A DNA stretch of 64,000 nucleotides. Source: Argyresthia goedartella. Its lineage: Eukaryota; Arthropoda; Insecta; Lepidoptera; Argyresthiidae. A program made the translations under genes and the position numbers. The stretch lies in NCBI GenBank assembly GCA_949825045.1, contig OX463829.1, positions 22,228,715-22,292,714 on the forward strand. The letters run 5' to 3'. Under the pieces are notes generated by a model, which was given only the letters and a program-made list of their open reading frames with translations, was not told the DNA's origin and ran no database searches. Within the stretch, counting starts at the first letter, position 1. Every line of letters begins with the position of its first letter. Positions 34,490 to 45,637 of this stretch are shown here, one piece after another.

Positions 34490-34599
34490 CTGTTAGGACA
34501 AACCACTCAACTTCACTTAATGCACCGGCCTCTATACCACAGTCAATTTCGACTTCTAGTTTGACACTGCTATGCTCATTGTGTGAACTCATTATAAAA
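34490..34599 (-). CDS. Unrecognised 431-aa protein, exon 2
   Basis: The acceptor is ccctag before 34599. The first base completes AGT (Ser), then the frame is FIMSSHNEHSSVKLEVEIDC to SEVEWFVLT, ending in ACA G with donor gtggtg. The acceptor tract is mediocre and the exon could instead be a first exon starting at the ATG at 34592. The phase links both ways. Confidence 0.5.
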
Positions 34600-34919
34600 C
34601 TAGGGATTTCTCAAAACTGAACCCCATAACATCAAAAATAGAATAGAACTGTCACCCAATTAAACGTCTAATCCGCTCAGATGTTGAACTTAGACATTAA
34701 TGTACGAGGATGATGTCATTGCGCTATATTCACTGGTGACTCCAGGGTCTCAACTTGTTTACAAAATAATTTAAAAAAGTTTATCGTATAAGTTTGCCGC
34801 GTGTGATACAGGCGGTTCAATTACAATAGGTCATAATCTCGAGTTGGATTGACGTAATAAGTTCATTATATTTTTTTTATTATAATTTATAATTACAAGC
34901 CAAGTGCGTGTCGGACTTC

Positions 34920-35546
34920 ACACATTTAGGGTTCCGTAACAAATTTAGAATATAAGCCAAAAAGATAAATTAGCAAGGTACTCACTTCACATACCTACAC
35001 CTGATACACGTTGCCAAAATGTCTTTATCATTCTTCACCAGCAAATAATTACTTTGTTTTTCATAGCGTTTGTATGAATGACAAAGTTATATTTGCGGTT
35101 TTTAATAAATGTTTTATATCATAAAAACTGCATATTTTATTTTGTTCAAACCAATTTTCGTCGAAAGTGTTAATTGAGATACACAACATATTTTTTTTTT
35201 TTTTTTTTCACTCTTATTTTAAAAGTTAGAGGATTAGACACAATCTTTTCCACTTTGGAAGGGTCTGTCCCTTTAACGATTTACTTTGAGGAAAAATGGT
35301 TCCTATCTTTAGACACCCCAAACATATAGGTTTGATGAATAAAATATTTTCGGTATCAGTTCACTTGTTTTTTATTTTTTTATTTTTGTATAAAAATCGT
35401 AAAGCAGTTCACAGAATACATCTACATACCAAGTTTCAACTGTGTAGTCCTTGATAGTTTCGGAATAAAGTTGCTATGACATACAGACGGACAGACAGAC
35501 ATGACGAAACTATAAGGCTTCATTGTTTCTCTGCGGAACCCTAAAA
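34920..35546 (-). repeat. Dispersed repeat with agggttccgt ends
   Basis: The minus-strand sequence matches 61249-61765 on the plus strand over most of its length (for example agtttcgg/ccgaaact, ttcacagaatacatct, cttcaccagcaaataattac). It contains a T run at 35191-35208. It occupies the intron between exons 1 and 2 of the 431-aa gene. Confidence 0.75.
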
Positions 35547-35920
35547 ATCGCAAATACCATCCAATGTATGTTCAAATTTGATTCTGTCCAGCCTCTGACA
35601 CCCCATATGGGAAAAGACGTGAGGCCTCATCATTCTGAGCAACTTTATTTCTGACATCTCCACACATTTTGGGCCGGGCTGTCAGCTGATTTGTACAGAG
35701 GAGTAAAAGATTAAGTTGCTCTGATCAAATCGGTTTCTTAGTTTATGGGGCAACCTGTAAATCTTATCTATAGTTTAGGTTTGTATTTACAAGAAATAAA
35801 TAAACTTAGTTTCGCTTAACCACTATAAGATGGCGCTAGGAGTTACTTTGAGTAGTCATATTTTGTGTGTGAAAGTGTTAAATAAATTAAATTGTGGAGG
35901 TGCAAGCACTCCAGTATTAC

Positions 35921-36624
35921 CTACCAACCAGGCTTTGATTATGAATGCGATGAAGCATACCTTGCAAATTCCGGTCGGAACCATTGTTGTTCACAGGTTT
36001 ACTAAAAATCGTAGCTTTTCTGTTTCGAAGTGCCGCATCCCTAAAGAGGTTGGAGTCGGATTTATTCAGTCGTTTTCGGACTTTAGAAGAATGATGGCTG
36101 CTGACTGTCTTGAACGATTCTTCAGAGCTGCAATAGGGGCTTGACAATTGAGACTCGAGTGGAATCCTAGGCCCGTATAGATCAGACGAGCTTGAGGAGT
36201 TAGATTCAACGCATTTCGTCTTCTTCTGCGGTCGTAGTCTCATCTCTTCATCATGTGAATCTTGTCGGAGACGTTTGCTCCTGAACCAGTGTTCAGAGTT
36301 GTCATTCGACCCTGAGGTTTGTGAGTTTTTCGAACAAGGCAGGTCATCCACGCCGCAAATTAGATCAGTCTGTACCGAGATGTTGCATTTAGCGGGACTT
36401 ATCATAATAGGGTAAGTTAGCGTACACCAACAGTCACTGACGCTGTCAGTACTATTCTCAGCTACAGTCACTAAGCTTGCATCGCATGGTCTGATAATTT
36501 CGTTGTCTCTAGTGCATTTCCTCGAGGCTTCTGGTGTTTTATTATAATAATCCTCGGTGTTGTTGTTGTGTATTTCAAACGTGTTCTCTTTTTCGTCGTC
36601 TGACAAATCTGGTATTGACGTCAT
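35921..36624 (-). CDS. Unrecognised 431-aa protein, exon 1
   Basis: The ATG is at 36624 (MTSIPDLSDDEKENTF); the upstream in-frame residues have no ATG. The exon encodes 234 residues, rich in Ser, Asn, Asp and basic patches (KKTKCVESNSSSSSD), with no domain that I recognise; it looks disordered. It ends two bases into a codon at a gtaata donor (GGT AG|gtaata). The next exons proposed are 34599-34490, 34258-33976 and 29826-29628. All phases agree and the total is 1296 bases (431 aa plus stop). Function unknown; the composition suggests a nuclear or scaffold protein, which is inference. Confidence 0.62.
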
Positions 36625-36923
36625 CTTCACGGAGGTAACGACCTTTTTAGTACACTTTTTTATGGCAAACAATTAACACCAAAAATAAACAGAGTGACCA
36701 TATTACGAAATCAGCAATAACTTAGCAATGCTTTGGTGAAAATATCTGCACTTAAAACTACCCTCACTTTAAATTATTTATAGCATACAACAACATTTGT
36801 TGACTTGACTCGAACACGACCATAGACAAAAATAGATCTTGTGCTGCTGAAATATTTGCATCACTGCAAATATACATGATACTATGATAAAACGAATAGA
36901 TCTTGTGCGCTTTTTAGGGGACA

Positions 36924-38186
36924 GGAATGCACGGCCCAGTGATGCCCGGCCCCCTGAATGTCCAACCCCGAAATCGTAGGATTTGGGACGCCAATTCCGG
37001 GGCCGGACATTCCAAGCCGCACATTACTGGGCCGTGCATTCCGAAGTCGTGCACTGCCTGTTCGACCCCGGAATGCCCGGCCCCGGAATTGTGGGACGTC
37101 TCTCATTGTCTGGAAATACTTGGCTTCTGAATGGTCGAACATTTTCGATTTAACTTAGACGAATCTAAGGCCATGGTCATAGTAGTGAGGTTTTTTTGTA
37201 AGCAAAGTTTAACATTCACTTGACACATAGCATAACCTAATATTATTCATATTTGGTTAGTTTAAAATAAAAACAAACTCAATTCTGCTATTTGTTAAAA
37301 AAAATAACACTGTGAAGACTGAGTTCAAGTGAATTACATTTATTGAGTCAAATTTGGCTAGAGTAGGTTATTGTGGCTAACTTTCAATTGGGTTATAGGT
37401 TAGGTTGGAACTTAGAAGAAGCAAAACCGAAGCGTAGCGGGCCGGAGCGGAGCGAAGCGTATGCAAATTAAAAACATTTAATGATATTAATAGATTTTTT
37501 GAGATAGAGACACTATGAACACACCCTAATTTCTGATGTAGCAGTTGTCTATGGTACTCGGGACGCCAATTCCGGGGCCGGGCATTCTGGGGTCGAGCAC
37601 TATTTTGTACGGCCACGAAATGCTCGGCCCAGCAAATGCCGGGCTTTCCGAGGCCGTGCACTGCCTGTTCGACCCCGGAATGCCCGGCCCTGGAATTGTG
37701 GGACGTCTCTCATTGGCTGGAAATACTGGCTTCTGATTGGTCGAACATTTTCGATTTAACTTAGACGAATCTAAGGCCACGGTCATAGTAGTGAGGTTTT
37801 TTTGTAAGCAAGTTTAACATTCACTTGACACAAATCATAACCTAAAAATTATTCATATTTGGTTAGTTTAAATTAAAAACAAACTCAATTCTGCTATTTG
37901 TCAAAAAAAAAAACACTGAAAACTTTGTTCAAGTGCATTATATTTATTGAGTCAAATTTGGCTAGAGTAGGTTATTGTGGCTAAATTTCAATTGGGTTAT
38001 AGGTTAGGTTAGAACTTAGAAGAAGCAAAACCGAAGCGTAGCGGAGCGAAGCGTATGCAAATTAAAAAAACATTTAATGATATTAATAGATTTTTTGAGA
38101 TAGAGACTCTATGAACACACCCTAATCTCTGGTGTAGCAGTTGTCTATGGTACTCGGGACGCCAATGGGGCCGGCCGGGCAAAGCT
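36924..38186 (+). repeat. Tandem array of GC-rich palindromic modules
   Basis: Two units of about 590 bp and the start of a third. Each has a GC-rich palindromic block, then an AT-rich block beginning gggacgtctctcattg and ending ctatggtactcgg. The phrase gggacgccaattccggggcc starts near 36979 and 37559 and, altered, near 38157. In the second unit 37567-37596 pairs with 37669-37698 at 28 of 30 bases. In the first, ggaatgcacggcccagtgat (from about 36925) is inverted near 37024-37045. Short ORFs here are repeat artefacts. Confidence 0.85.
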
Positions 38187-38463
38187 AAACGTAGGTGGCG
38201 CTGCCGTAGATGCGACCCTTTATCACTACTTGTCAAAGTGTTTACGTGTTTTTCTGCTCAAGTTTTCACCGTTTGTACTGTTTTTATAATTATCTCGGCT
38301 TTTCTTACTGGACTCTCGACTGTTTTACGTATTTGGAATACTGTTATACCCTGAACATTGACGACCTTGGCTTCGTACACGACTCTGAACTGCTACGTGA
38401 TTTGGATATTGTTTTACCTGTGGAACGACGATTTTGGCTTCTGAACCTGGATAAACAAGCACG

Positions 38464-39860
38464 ATGTATGCTTCTTGGCGATTACCAGAGGTTAAGAAAG
38501 AGCTAAGGAAGCGCGGTGCCTCCTTACGAGGCAAAAAAGCAGACCTCGTTGAGAGGTTAGAAATGTACGACAAACACTGTAACTTAGCTCAGCCTGACCC
38601 TGATACCGAAGATATTTCAATGGAAACACCACCTACCACCTCCTTCAAAGATGTGAACAGTAATACTGTACTGCCTCCTCTCAACACTACATTAATCAGG
38701 CAGTACCTCAACTTCACAACAAAGAAATTGGACCAGGCTCTCCATCTGTATGAATGCAGATTTTTGACTGTGGTCAGATCATCTTGGACTGGAGACAGCT
38801 GCTACATTAAAGGTTTATGTAAGAAAACGATGAAAAATCTTCAATACGAAGTTAATGTTAAGTTAAATAAAGAAGGACCACCTGAAGGGTCACATTGTGA
38901 ATGTCCAGGCGGGAGCGGAGTCAATGCAACTTGCAAGCATATTGCAGTGCTTCTTTATGCAGTTGAAAATATGGTGCACCAAAAATGCATCATATTGAGT
39001 GAAGTGTGCACGCAGCAACTCCAAAAATGGAATTGTCCCAGTAAAAAATACACTGGCACACCAGTTAAAGCTGATAGCTACCCAGAAAACGTCCAGTCAA
39101 ACGATTACTGTTTGCACCTTACCCTTGGGAAAATATTGACAGAGAAAGTTATAACTACAAAATAAGAAATCTAGTACTGGCTTTTCCAAACTCAACAATG
39201 CCCATGAAGCAATGTTACGAGCCAGCAAATCCCTATGCTGTTGAGGCAGACCATAATTATTTAAATATGGATGCCCGAAGAAACTTGTTAAAAGAATTGA
39301 AATTAGTCGACATCACAGAAGCTGATATAAAGAACATTCAAGAGGCCACAATCTACCAGACAGAATCAAAAGAGTGGCATCTACAACGGAAAAGAAGACT
39401 AACAGCAAGAAAATTCCATTTAATTTGTCATTTAAGAGAGACAACAAAGGAAAAGTATGCTAGAGAAATATTTGAGAGAAAAGACTTCTCATCAAGAGCC
39501 ACAACACATGGCTTACTAAATGAAAAAGTTGCACTGGCTCAATATTGTGCAAATAATGACCTCGAAATTGGGCCTTGTGGACTTTTCATCAGCAAGGAAA
39601 GACCACATCTGGCAGCTTCACCAGATGGGCTATTAGGGTCCCAGACCCTCATTAAAGTAAAGTGCCCTTATACCAGTCGCTTTAAGGATATAACACCAAA
39701 TACAGTGCCATATTTGTTTGAAGAAAATAGTGCTCTACAACTCAAAACAAATTCACCATATTATTATCAAATACAGGGCCAATTTTACTGCACTGGCAGA
39801 GATTTCTGCAATTTAATAGTCTATACATTCATTTTGTCTCAAGAAATGATGAATTCATAG
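38464..39860 (+). pseudogene. SAP-SWIM-YqaJ nuclease gene, one frameshift
   Basis: Intronless. From the ATG at 38464: SAP motif (LPEVKKELRKRGASLRGKKA, residues about 5-35), then a SWIM zinc finger at residues 145-159 (C-x-C-x9-C-x-H). Near 39115 the frame shifts by one base. The continuing frame (to 39860) has EWHLQRKRRLTARKFHLICH, SPDGLLGS, LIKVKCPYTS and YYYQIQGQFYCTG, the ordered motifs of a YqaJ (lambda exonuclease-like) PD-(D/E)xK nuclease. The acidic residue expected before VKCP is Lys, so catalysis is doubtful. aataaa signals follow at about 39920 and 39953. Such genes are multi-copy in several invertebrates and suspected to be mobile. Confidence 0.82.
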
Positions 39861-40024
39861 CAAATATGCTGATGAAATTAGATTAATTTTATGAATATCA
39901 TTTTAAAAAAGTCCTATTTAATAAATACTTATATTATAATTATGAACGAATGGAATAAAACAACTTTTAGAACAATTACTTTTTATTTTTACTCACAATA
40001 CCTTCCCTAAAGTTACATAGCATA

Positions 40025-40520
40025 CGGGGGTCCGGAATGCACGGCCATGGAATACACGGCCCGGATTGCACGACCCTGGAATCCGTGTACATCGGGATAG
40101 CAATTCCGGGGTCGCGAAGTACGGGCCGAGCATTCCTGGGTCGTGAAATACGCCCTGTACACTTTCTGCACAGGCCGTATTACACGACCCTGGAATGCAC
40201 GACCCTGGAATTGGTGTACACGTTTTGCACAGCCCGTATTTCACGACCGTGGAAAGCACGGCCCGGAATCCGTGTACATGGGTGTACATGGAATCCGGGC
40301 CGTGCTTTCCAGGGTCGTGTAATACGGCCCGTGCACTTTCGGTACAAGGCGTATTGTACGACACGTACTTCGTGTACATCGCTCTCATTGGCTGGATTTT
40401 CTTGCTTCTGATTGGTCGGACATTTTAGATTTACCATAGACGGATGTAAGGCCTTGGTCATAGTAGTGAGATTTTTTTTGTAAGCAATTTGACAGTTGAC
40501 GGTGTTGGCACAGCATAAGA
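40025..40520 (+). repeat. Third palindromic module, right of the nuclease gene
   Basis: GC-rich phrases (ggaatgcacg, acgaccctggaat) are followed by the same AT-rich block start (ctctcattggctgga, then ttctgattggtcgg and ggtcatagtagtgag) as the units at 36924-38186, in the same orientation. Arms 40251-40278 and 40283-40310 form a near-perfect hairpin with a 4-base loop, and the pairing continues outward with mismatches to about 40210 and 40350. Confidence 0.82.
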
Positions 40521-41627
40521 CTAATAATGTATTCTGTGAGCATAACCATAACCTAAAAATTATTTAGATAAGAGTAAAGTAAATTCAAAACAAAAACATC
40601 ACAGCATTGAAAATAAATTGAAATAGTCTTAGATGAATACGCGGCGAGCTCCCTAATTTATTATAATCTTCCCTGATACATTATTAGACTGCAAAGGGCA
40701 GAAACGATACATCTTACCACAATCGATAGAAAAAACACTACCTAGATGAAAAGGAAGGTACAATGGATTGGAGCTTCAGATAAGAGAGGATGCCAAATTC
40801 AGAGCTAACAAACTGGAGCGAGATGAAGAAGCCGTCAAATAATGAATAAGGTGTTTCAGCTAACAATAACACTACTTTAAGACAACAGCAGTACATTGGT
40901 ATGCAGTACAAATTGGTGATAACGATACTAAACGAGAAGAAAATAAAGCTAAATTGTGTTAAAGTGAATATTCTTTTATGTTAAAACCCTCATCTATTTG
41001 CATATGTTGTGCAATGTAACTATAATAAATAAATAAAAATAAATTATGTTACATATGAATATTTTGTACCCCCCTTATAGCCACTCTGACCCACTTTTTG
41101 ACTTGTCATGATCAGTGACTTTCTGTTAGCAATTAAAAAACTATGTGTTTGTGACATTGCAACTAACAGCAGCTTTCTCTGCTCCAATTTAAGAAGTTTA
41201 CCAACATATAAAACGACGTCCATAAGCACACAGAGTTAATGGAAAGAAAGGAACTAACCGGGAGTTACTAACTCATACATATATATTTACTTAACTAAAT
41301 CTCAGAGGAGTCCAGCATTAGTGTTTGGCTTCATAGGTTAGGTAGGTATGGGTACCTATCTACATACATATGTACAGGAAGTGAATTGGGAGCTATACGA
41401 CATTTGAATGTGTCTGGAATACTTTTGTGATAGTTCAACTAGGGCAGGCACCTAATTTTGCACAAAATCTCTTATACAGACATAGTAATAGAAGTACCTA
41501 CCTACTCAGTATAAGAACCTCCAAAATATAAAATGTACATACCTTGCACAATCATAATATTATAATGTTTATCTTTAACTTTTGAGTAATAATGTATAAA
41601 TACATCTGTAATGGCTTACTAATTGAC
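40521..41627. other. Intergenic, nothing recognised
   Basis: AT-rich sequence. No exon, repeat or RNA gene that I can support. Confidence 0.45.
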
Positions 41628-41860
41628 TCAGAATATATGATCAAGGGGGGATACAATAATTCTAAAATGTCTGGGATCCCTGAATGATCTTGCAGCTCTC
41701 ATCTCATTGCCCCAATTTGAGAATATGATCACCACAAATGAAAGTAAGCCTATGTATGCAAAGCCTAAGGAGAGAAAATTTAAAAATACTTTAAGTATAA
41801 ATAATTGTGGGAGCATAATGATACCGACTGATGTATTTAACTGAATCACAGGAGAGTCCT
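41628..41860 (-). CDS. Terminal exon of an unrecognised membrane protein
   Basis: Two acceptors are possible: ttgttacaattacag before 41860, or ttttctctccttag before 41764. Both give the same frame. The longer form reads EDSPVIQLNTSVGIIM, then hydrophobic LPQLFILKVFLNFLSLGFAY and IGLLSFVVIIFSNWG, then a charged tail NEMRAARSFRDPRHFR to the stop at 41628. One or two membrane helices with a short tail. Upstream exons would lie to the right; a SINE sits in that intron. I do not recognise the family. Confidence 0.45.
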
Positions 41861-41894
41861 CTGTAATTGTAACAAAGAAACCAATGAGATTGAT

Positions 41895-42065
41895 GACCTC
41901 TGTGGTGTAGTGGTAGGCTGTGCTGCCCAAGTGAGAGGTCCCAGGTTCGAATCGAATCAATGTTTATATGTATCTGATATCGCTGTTTCTTGTTCCCACA
42001 ACAAATGTTATCCTAGTGTGGGGCCAGAAGCAATGTATGTAAATGTTTATGAAATCTAGCTGCAT
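41895..42065 (+). repeat. tRNA-derived SINE
   Basis: A box-like tgtggtgtagtgg (41901) and B box aggttcgaatc (41943-41953) form a tRNA-like head. The body has ttcttgttcccacaac and tgtggggccagaagcaatgt, as in the fragment at 9349. It is not a functional tRNA: no acceptor stem. Confidence 0.8.
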
Positions 42066-43582
42066 ATCAATATCCAGTCTCCTGCACCATTATTTAGTAT
42101 TTCTTTAATTCTAAGGATGTAAAAAAAAAAAAACTATAAATATACTGTTTAATTTTAATTTGTTGTTCCTTTGATAATTTTACATGTACATATTTTGTTT
42201 TTACACATTCAGATCTAATACTACATCCGAGACACTTTCCTTCACATAATAAACCATCAGTGTTTGTCAATGATCCATCACCTATACAGTATATATTTTG
42301 ATGAAATTATCACTTGATGTTGATGATGATGTCCTTTAGGGCCTGACAGATGACAGATAGAAAGCGAGTAAATGCTGAACTCGGTTCAACTTGATACAAA
42401 ATGTGGTTTAGTGCCAACTCACTTTCTATCTAGCCTGACACAGATTCTCTTTGCCCTGTAAAGTTATTAATAAACGGGAACAATCACAACATGATTCTTT
42501 GAAAGTGATTTATGCGATGCACTGATTAGTGAATTTTTCATAAGAAATTGACATTCCGAGATGACAGAACTACGTAATATAGACTTACAGATTATTAGAA
42601 ATATTTGTAATTAAGCTATTTATCAAGTTATCACTCTTCTATCCTGTTTCACCAATCATCATCAAGTTTTAATGTACTACCAGCAAGGGCTCGTACACTA
42701 TGAAACCAATTGGATGTGAGCAACTTAAATTAACTACTTCTTCGGTGAGCTGGTTTCCATGTAGAAGTGAAATGTTACTCTGATGAAATCGGTTTCATAG
42801 TGAAAGTACCTAGTACAGAATGATATCCCTTGTAATACCGATAAATATGACTAAACCTGTATAATGGCGAAAATCTTGTAGAAGCCTTGCTTGTAACTGG
42901 AGAATACATTTTATAGAAACAAAGATTCTAAGATAAATTGAAATATTATATTGGGCTACTTGAGGCAATCGCAACTACGCTGCGAAAAATGGTGACACGA
43001 AGCTCTGCATCGCTGGGAGTACTGGGTTGAGGCCGCCATTAAAGCATTGACTGGGCCGTTTAGTCTAAAGTACAAATGTATGAGCTATAATGCCAGCTTC
43101 CACAAGGCTTGTGCCGTGACTATTAGTTGCCAATGCTTATCCACAATAAACACGGTCACTGCATGCTTGTTTCTTGCTGCGAGTTGTCTGGCACGCTAGC
43201 TCCACACACGTCACAGTTGTCGGTCCGCTCTGCAAACAGGAAACAAACATCATAAAAACATTTCTAGTGAGTTTCCTGTACCGCTGCTGTAGTTACAGGA
43301 TAAGATGTTGATGATGAACCAAACAAATGTTTAGTCTACCTAGGCAAACAAAGTCACAGGCCGGAGTCACGCACTCAGGAGGATGCTTGGTATGGAACAG
43401 ACAAATTAAGAGTCTATTTCCCTGGTGCTATAATCTAGCTATGAGGCATAACACATATCGATTACATAGTAGGTAGTCCTTTCTTATGTGAAATGAGAAT
43501 AAATGTGAGTATACTGTTGCTACTAATTCTATGTTTCGCTTCTTTTTGTTTGTTTTGTTGTATGTTAGCTATAGGGCTATAA
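42066..43582. other. Intergenic with a few inverted pairs
   Basis: agatagaaagcgagt near 42356 is inverted near 42422. cactatgaaacc (42696-42707) is inverted at 42791-42802. 43222 down to 43155 on the minus strand could be a short last exon (RTDNCDVCGASVPDNSQQ) after a good acceptor (cctgtttgcag), but nothing confirms it. Confidence 0.35.
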
Positions 43583-43723
43583 CTTAGCAGGCAATATGCC
43601 AAAATAAAATAACAGGGTTGTCATAACACCATCATGTCACATTTATTTTCAAACATTGTTTTCTTTTCATATGAAAAAAGTTGCAACCCCCCTGCAATCT
43701 TATTTCGGCATATTGCTGCTAAG
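43583..43723. repeat. MITE-like element, about 40-bp arms
   Basis: cttagcaggcaatatgcc at 43583 pairs with ggcatattgctgctaag ending 43723 (one gap, a few mismatches), and pairing continues inward to gggttg/caaccc. Confidence 0.72.
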
Positions 43724-43839
43724 CCATCCATCACCCTAAAGTTGTGTGTATTGATGAAGAATGAATAAATGTACTTCTATTTCTATATGGGTATGTAGAT
43801 AAGGTGGACATGGGACCTACCTATATAGGTGCCTAATTA

Positions 43840-43936
43840 ATCCATACCCAGTGTTGGAACTTGTAAGGCCACTCGACTCTGCAGACAGTTAGGTTTTTGA
43901 TGCAGCAGCATCCATACCCAGTGTTAGAACTTGTAA
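43840..43936 (+). repeat. 70-bp direct duplication
   Basis: atccatacccagtgttggaa (43840) recurs at 43910 followed by the same cttgtaag. Confidence 0.75.
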
Positions 43937-44115
43937 GACCGTAAAGTAAATTGGTTGACTTTAGTGAAGGTATTAAACAAATATGTATATATAATTAACC
44001 ATCTATGCTATGCCCTAAACTTCCTGTGCCAGCTATTTCTAAGGATGGCAGTGAAGAATTTAGACATTCATGTATCGTCAGACATGTCATAAACAACAGA
44101 TTATAAAATTATACT

Positions 44116-44290
44116 TACCTACGTTAGATATGGTACATTCGTGGTCTTTTTTTATTTGCATCTGTAAATTCTTCATTCGGAAAATCCACATTCAGAGCGT
44201 TCTGTGCTAAGTAAGATCTTTCGGGCAGAGTGTCGATAAGGGGGCGGAAGACACTCCAACCGATCTTTCTTCTTCTTTGCCAGTGTCAAG
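44116..44290 (-). other. Possible 5' exon, minus strand
   Basis: A strong donor (gtag|gtaagt, boundary near 44122) ends a stretch whose best frame reads KIGWSVFRPLIDTLPERSYL then NVDFPNEEFTDANKKRPR before a stop just ahead of the donor. tgtcgataagggggcggaag within it recurs inverted at about 60949. It may be a 5' UTR exon of the membrane-protein gene at 41628. Unproven. Confidence 0.25.
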
Positions 44291-44523
44291 TGTATGAAAG
44301 ATCACAATTTACTCTACTGCATTCCGGCGAGGTGCAAATCTCACTTGATTGAGCTGTAGGTATAGGTAGGAACGTTTTCGCTTCCTTAGCGATACTATGA
44401 CTATTTATTCACATTGAATCCTCTAGAATAGATGCAACAAACACGCCCAAAGAGAATTAAATCACTTGAACACGCCATTGAAATCGCGCGCAGCCGGCCA
44501 TGTTTTTTTCCTGTGGGTGGGCT

Positions 44524-45075
44524 CAGTGTTACCAGATGAAAACTATAAACTATCGTGTTTATCTGTTAAAATTACGGTGTTTAAGACTTAAATTACCGTA
44601 GAATCATTTGGAAAATACTGTGTAAATTACCGTATAAAATGCAACCGAAACAACTTTGAATTTAGATGTTTTTATTTAAAATTAATCTTCTAAAATAAGA
44701 ACTTCTTTATCATATAGTATAGTGTAAAATCAACACAGTTATGACCATTCCGGTGAATAGCTTGTTGAGCAAGTATATTTCCCTTAATGGTTTTCGGTAT
44801 CAGCTTGTTCCTTTTCTTCGTTTTTATGTCGTCGATTTGACTGAATATTATTTCACACAAAAGTTAAAAAATACCATCAGATCTCTGCGACCCGATGTGG
44901 GCCTATTGGCCTATCTTCGATTTCAAACTTTTATTGTGTGTGCTACTTCCCTACACGGTAGTTCATATCTAAGAATACCGTAGAAAAAGACACGGTAGTG
45001 GATCGCTACCGTAGACCGTGTATTAGCCAAAAATACCGTGGTTCTACGGTAATTACCGTGTACCTGGTAACACTG
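44524..45075. mobile_element. Non-autonomous hAT-like element with perfect TSD
   Basis: Termini cagtgttaccag and, inverted, the same 12 bases at 45064-45075. Flanks ggtgggct at 44516-44523 and 45076-45083 are an identical 8-bp duplication. Internal sequence is AT-rich and repeats accgtag-type motifs. No transposase domain is seen. Confidence 0.92.
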
Positions 45076-45088
45076 GGTGGGCTGGGCC

Positions 45089-45637
45089 CAGAGTGACCAC
45101 ATTTAAATTGGCCAATCTACTTCTGCGGTTTTCGAAAACTACCAAAATCTACCAGAGCCTTGGTCAAAATATACCACAAATGTACGTTCTTATCCTAACA
45201 TGATAGGTAAATCAAATAGAGATGAAATAAAACTAAATTACATTATTAATCCTCTTTATCTTTATTATTTTTAATATCTTTATACAAAATTTTATCAGTC
45301 ACGCATTTCAACTTTTGAGAATCGGGTACAAAATCTGTGCATGGTGTAACGCCTTATCTGGCATTGAGAATCGCGGCTACATTTTTATTTATAAACCTAT
45401 TTCGATCTTTGGTTTTGATTCTATTAATTTCTGAAAATATTCTCTCGCATTTGACGTTAGAAACTGGAAGAATGAGCATGTCTTTGGCAAATTTAGATAT
45501 ATTTTTGTACTTCAACAACTTACTAATTTCCTCCTAGAACTGTTCAACATTTATTGAAAGAACAGATGCACTACTGGAGGAAGACATGAGGTTCATCACT
45601 TGGGCATCAAATTTCATTTCTCTCACACGTCGCACTA
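45089..45637 (-). mobile_element. hAT fragment with dimerisation domain
   Basis: Left terminus cagagtgaccac at 45089, directly beside the previous hAT. On the minus strand (45620 to 45340): MKFDAQVMNLMSSSSSASVL, a stop, then KYKNISKFAKDMLILPVSN, VKCERIFSEINRIKTKDRNR and NKNVAAILNAR. This is the C-terminal hAT dimerisation domain (LPVSN-x-CERIFS signature). The right end is lost near 45637. Confidence 0.87.

Noticed and set aside
34378..34620. Plus-strand 80-aa ORF
   Set aside because: It overlaps the minus-strand exon 34490-34599, which joins its neighbours in phase. The plus frame has no splice sites or motif.
36882..37786. Several 60-90 aa ORFs rich in Pro, Gly and Arg
   Set aside because: They appear on both strands because of GC-rich palindromes in a tandem repeat. 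No domain or start context.
41628..41960. The full 110-aa ORF as a single-exon gene
   Set aside because: Its first 30 or so codons lie inside the SINE and its flank. Only the part after a good acceptor looks like an exon.
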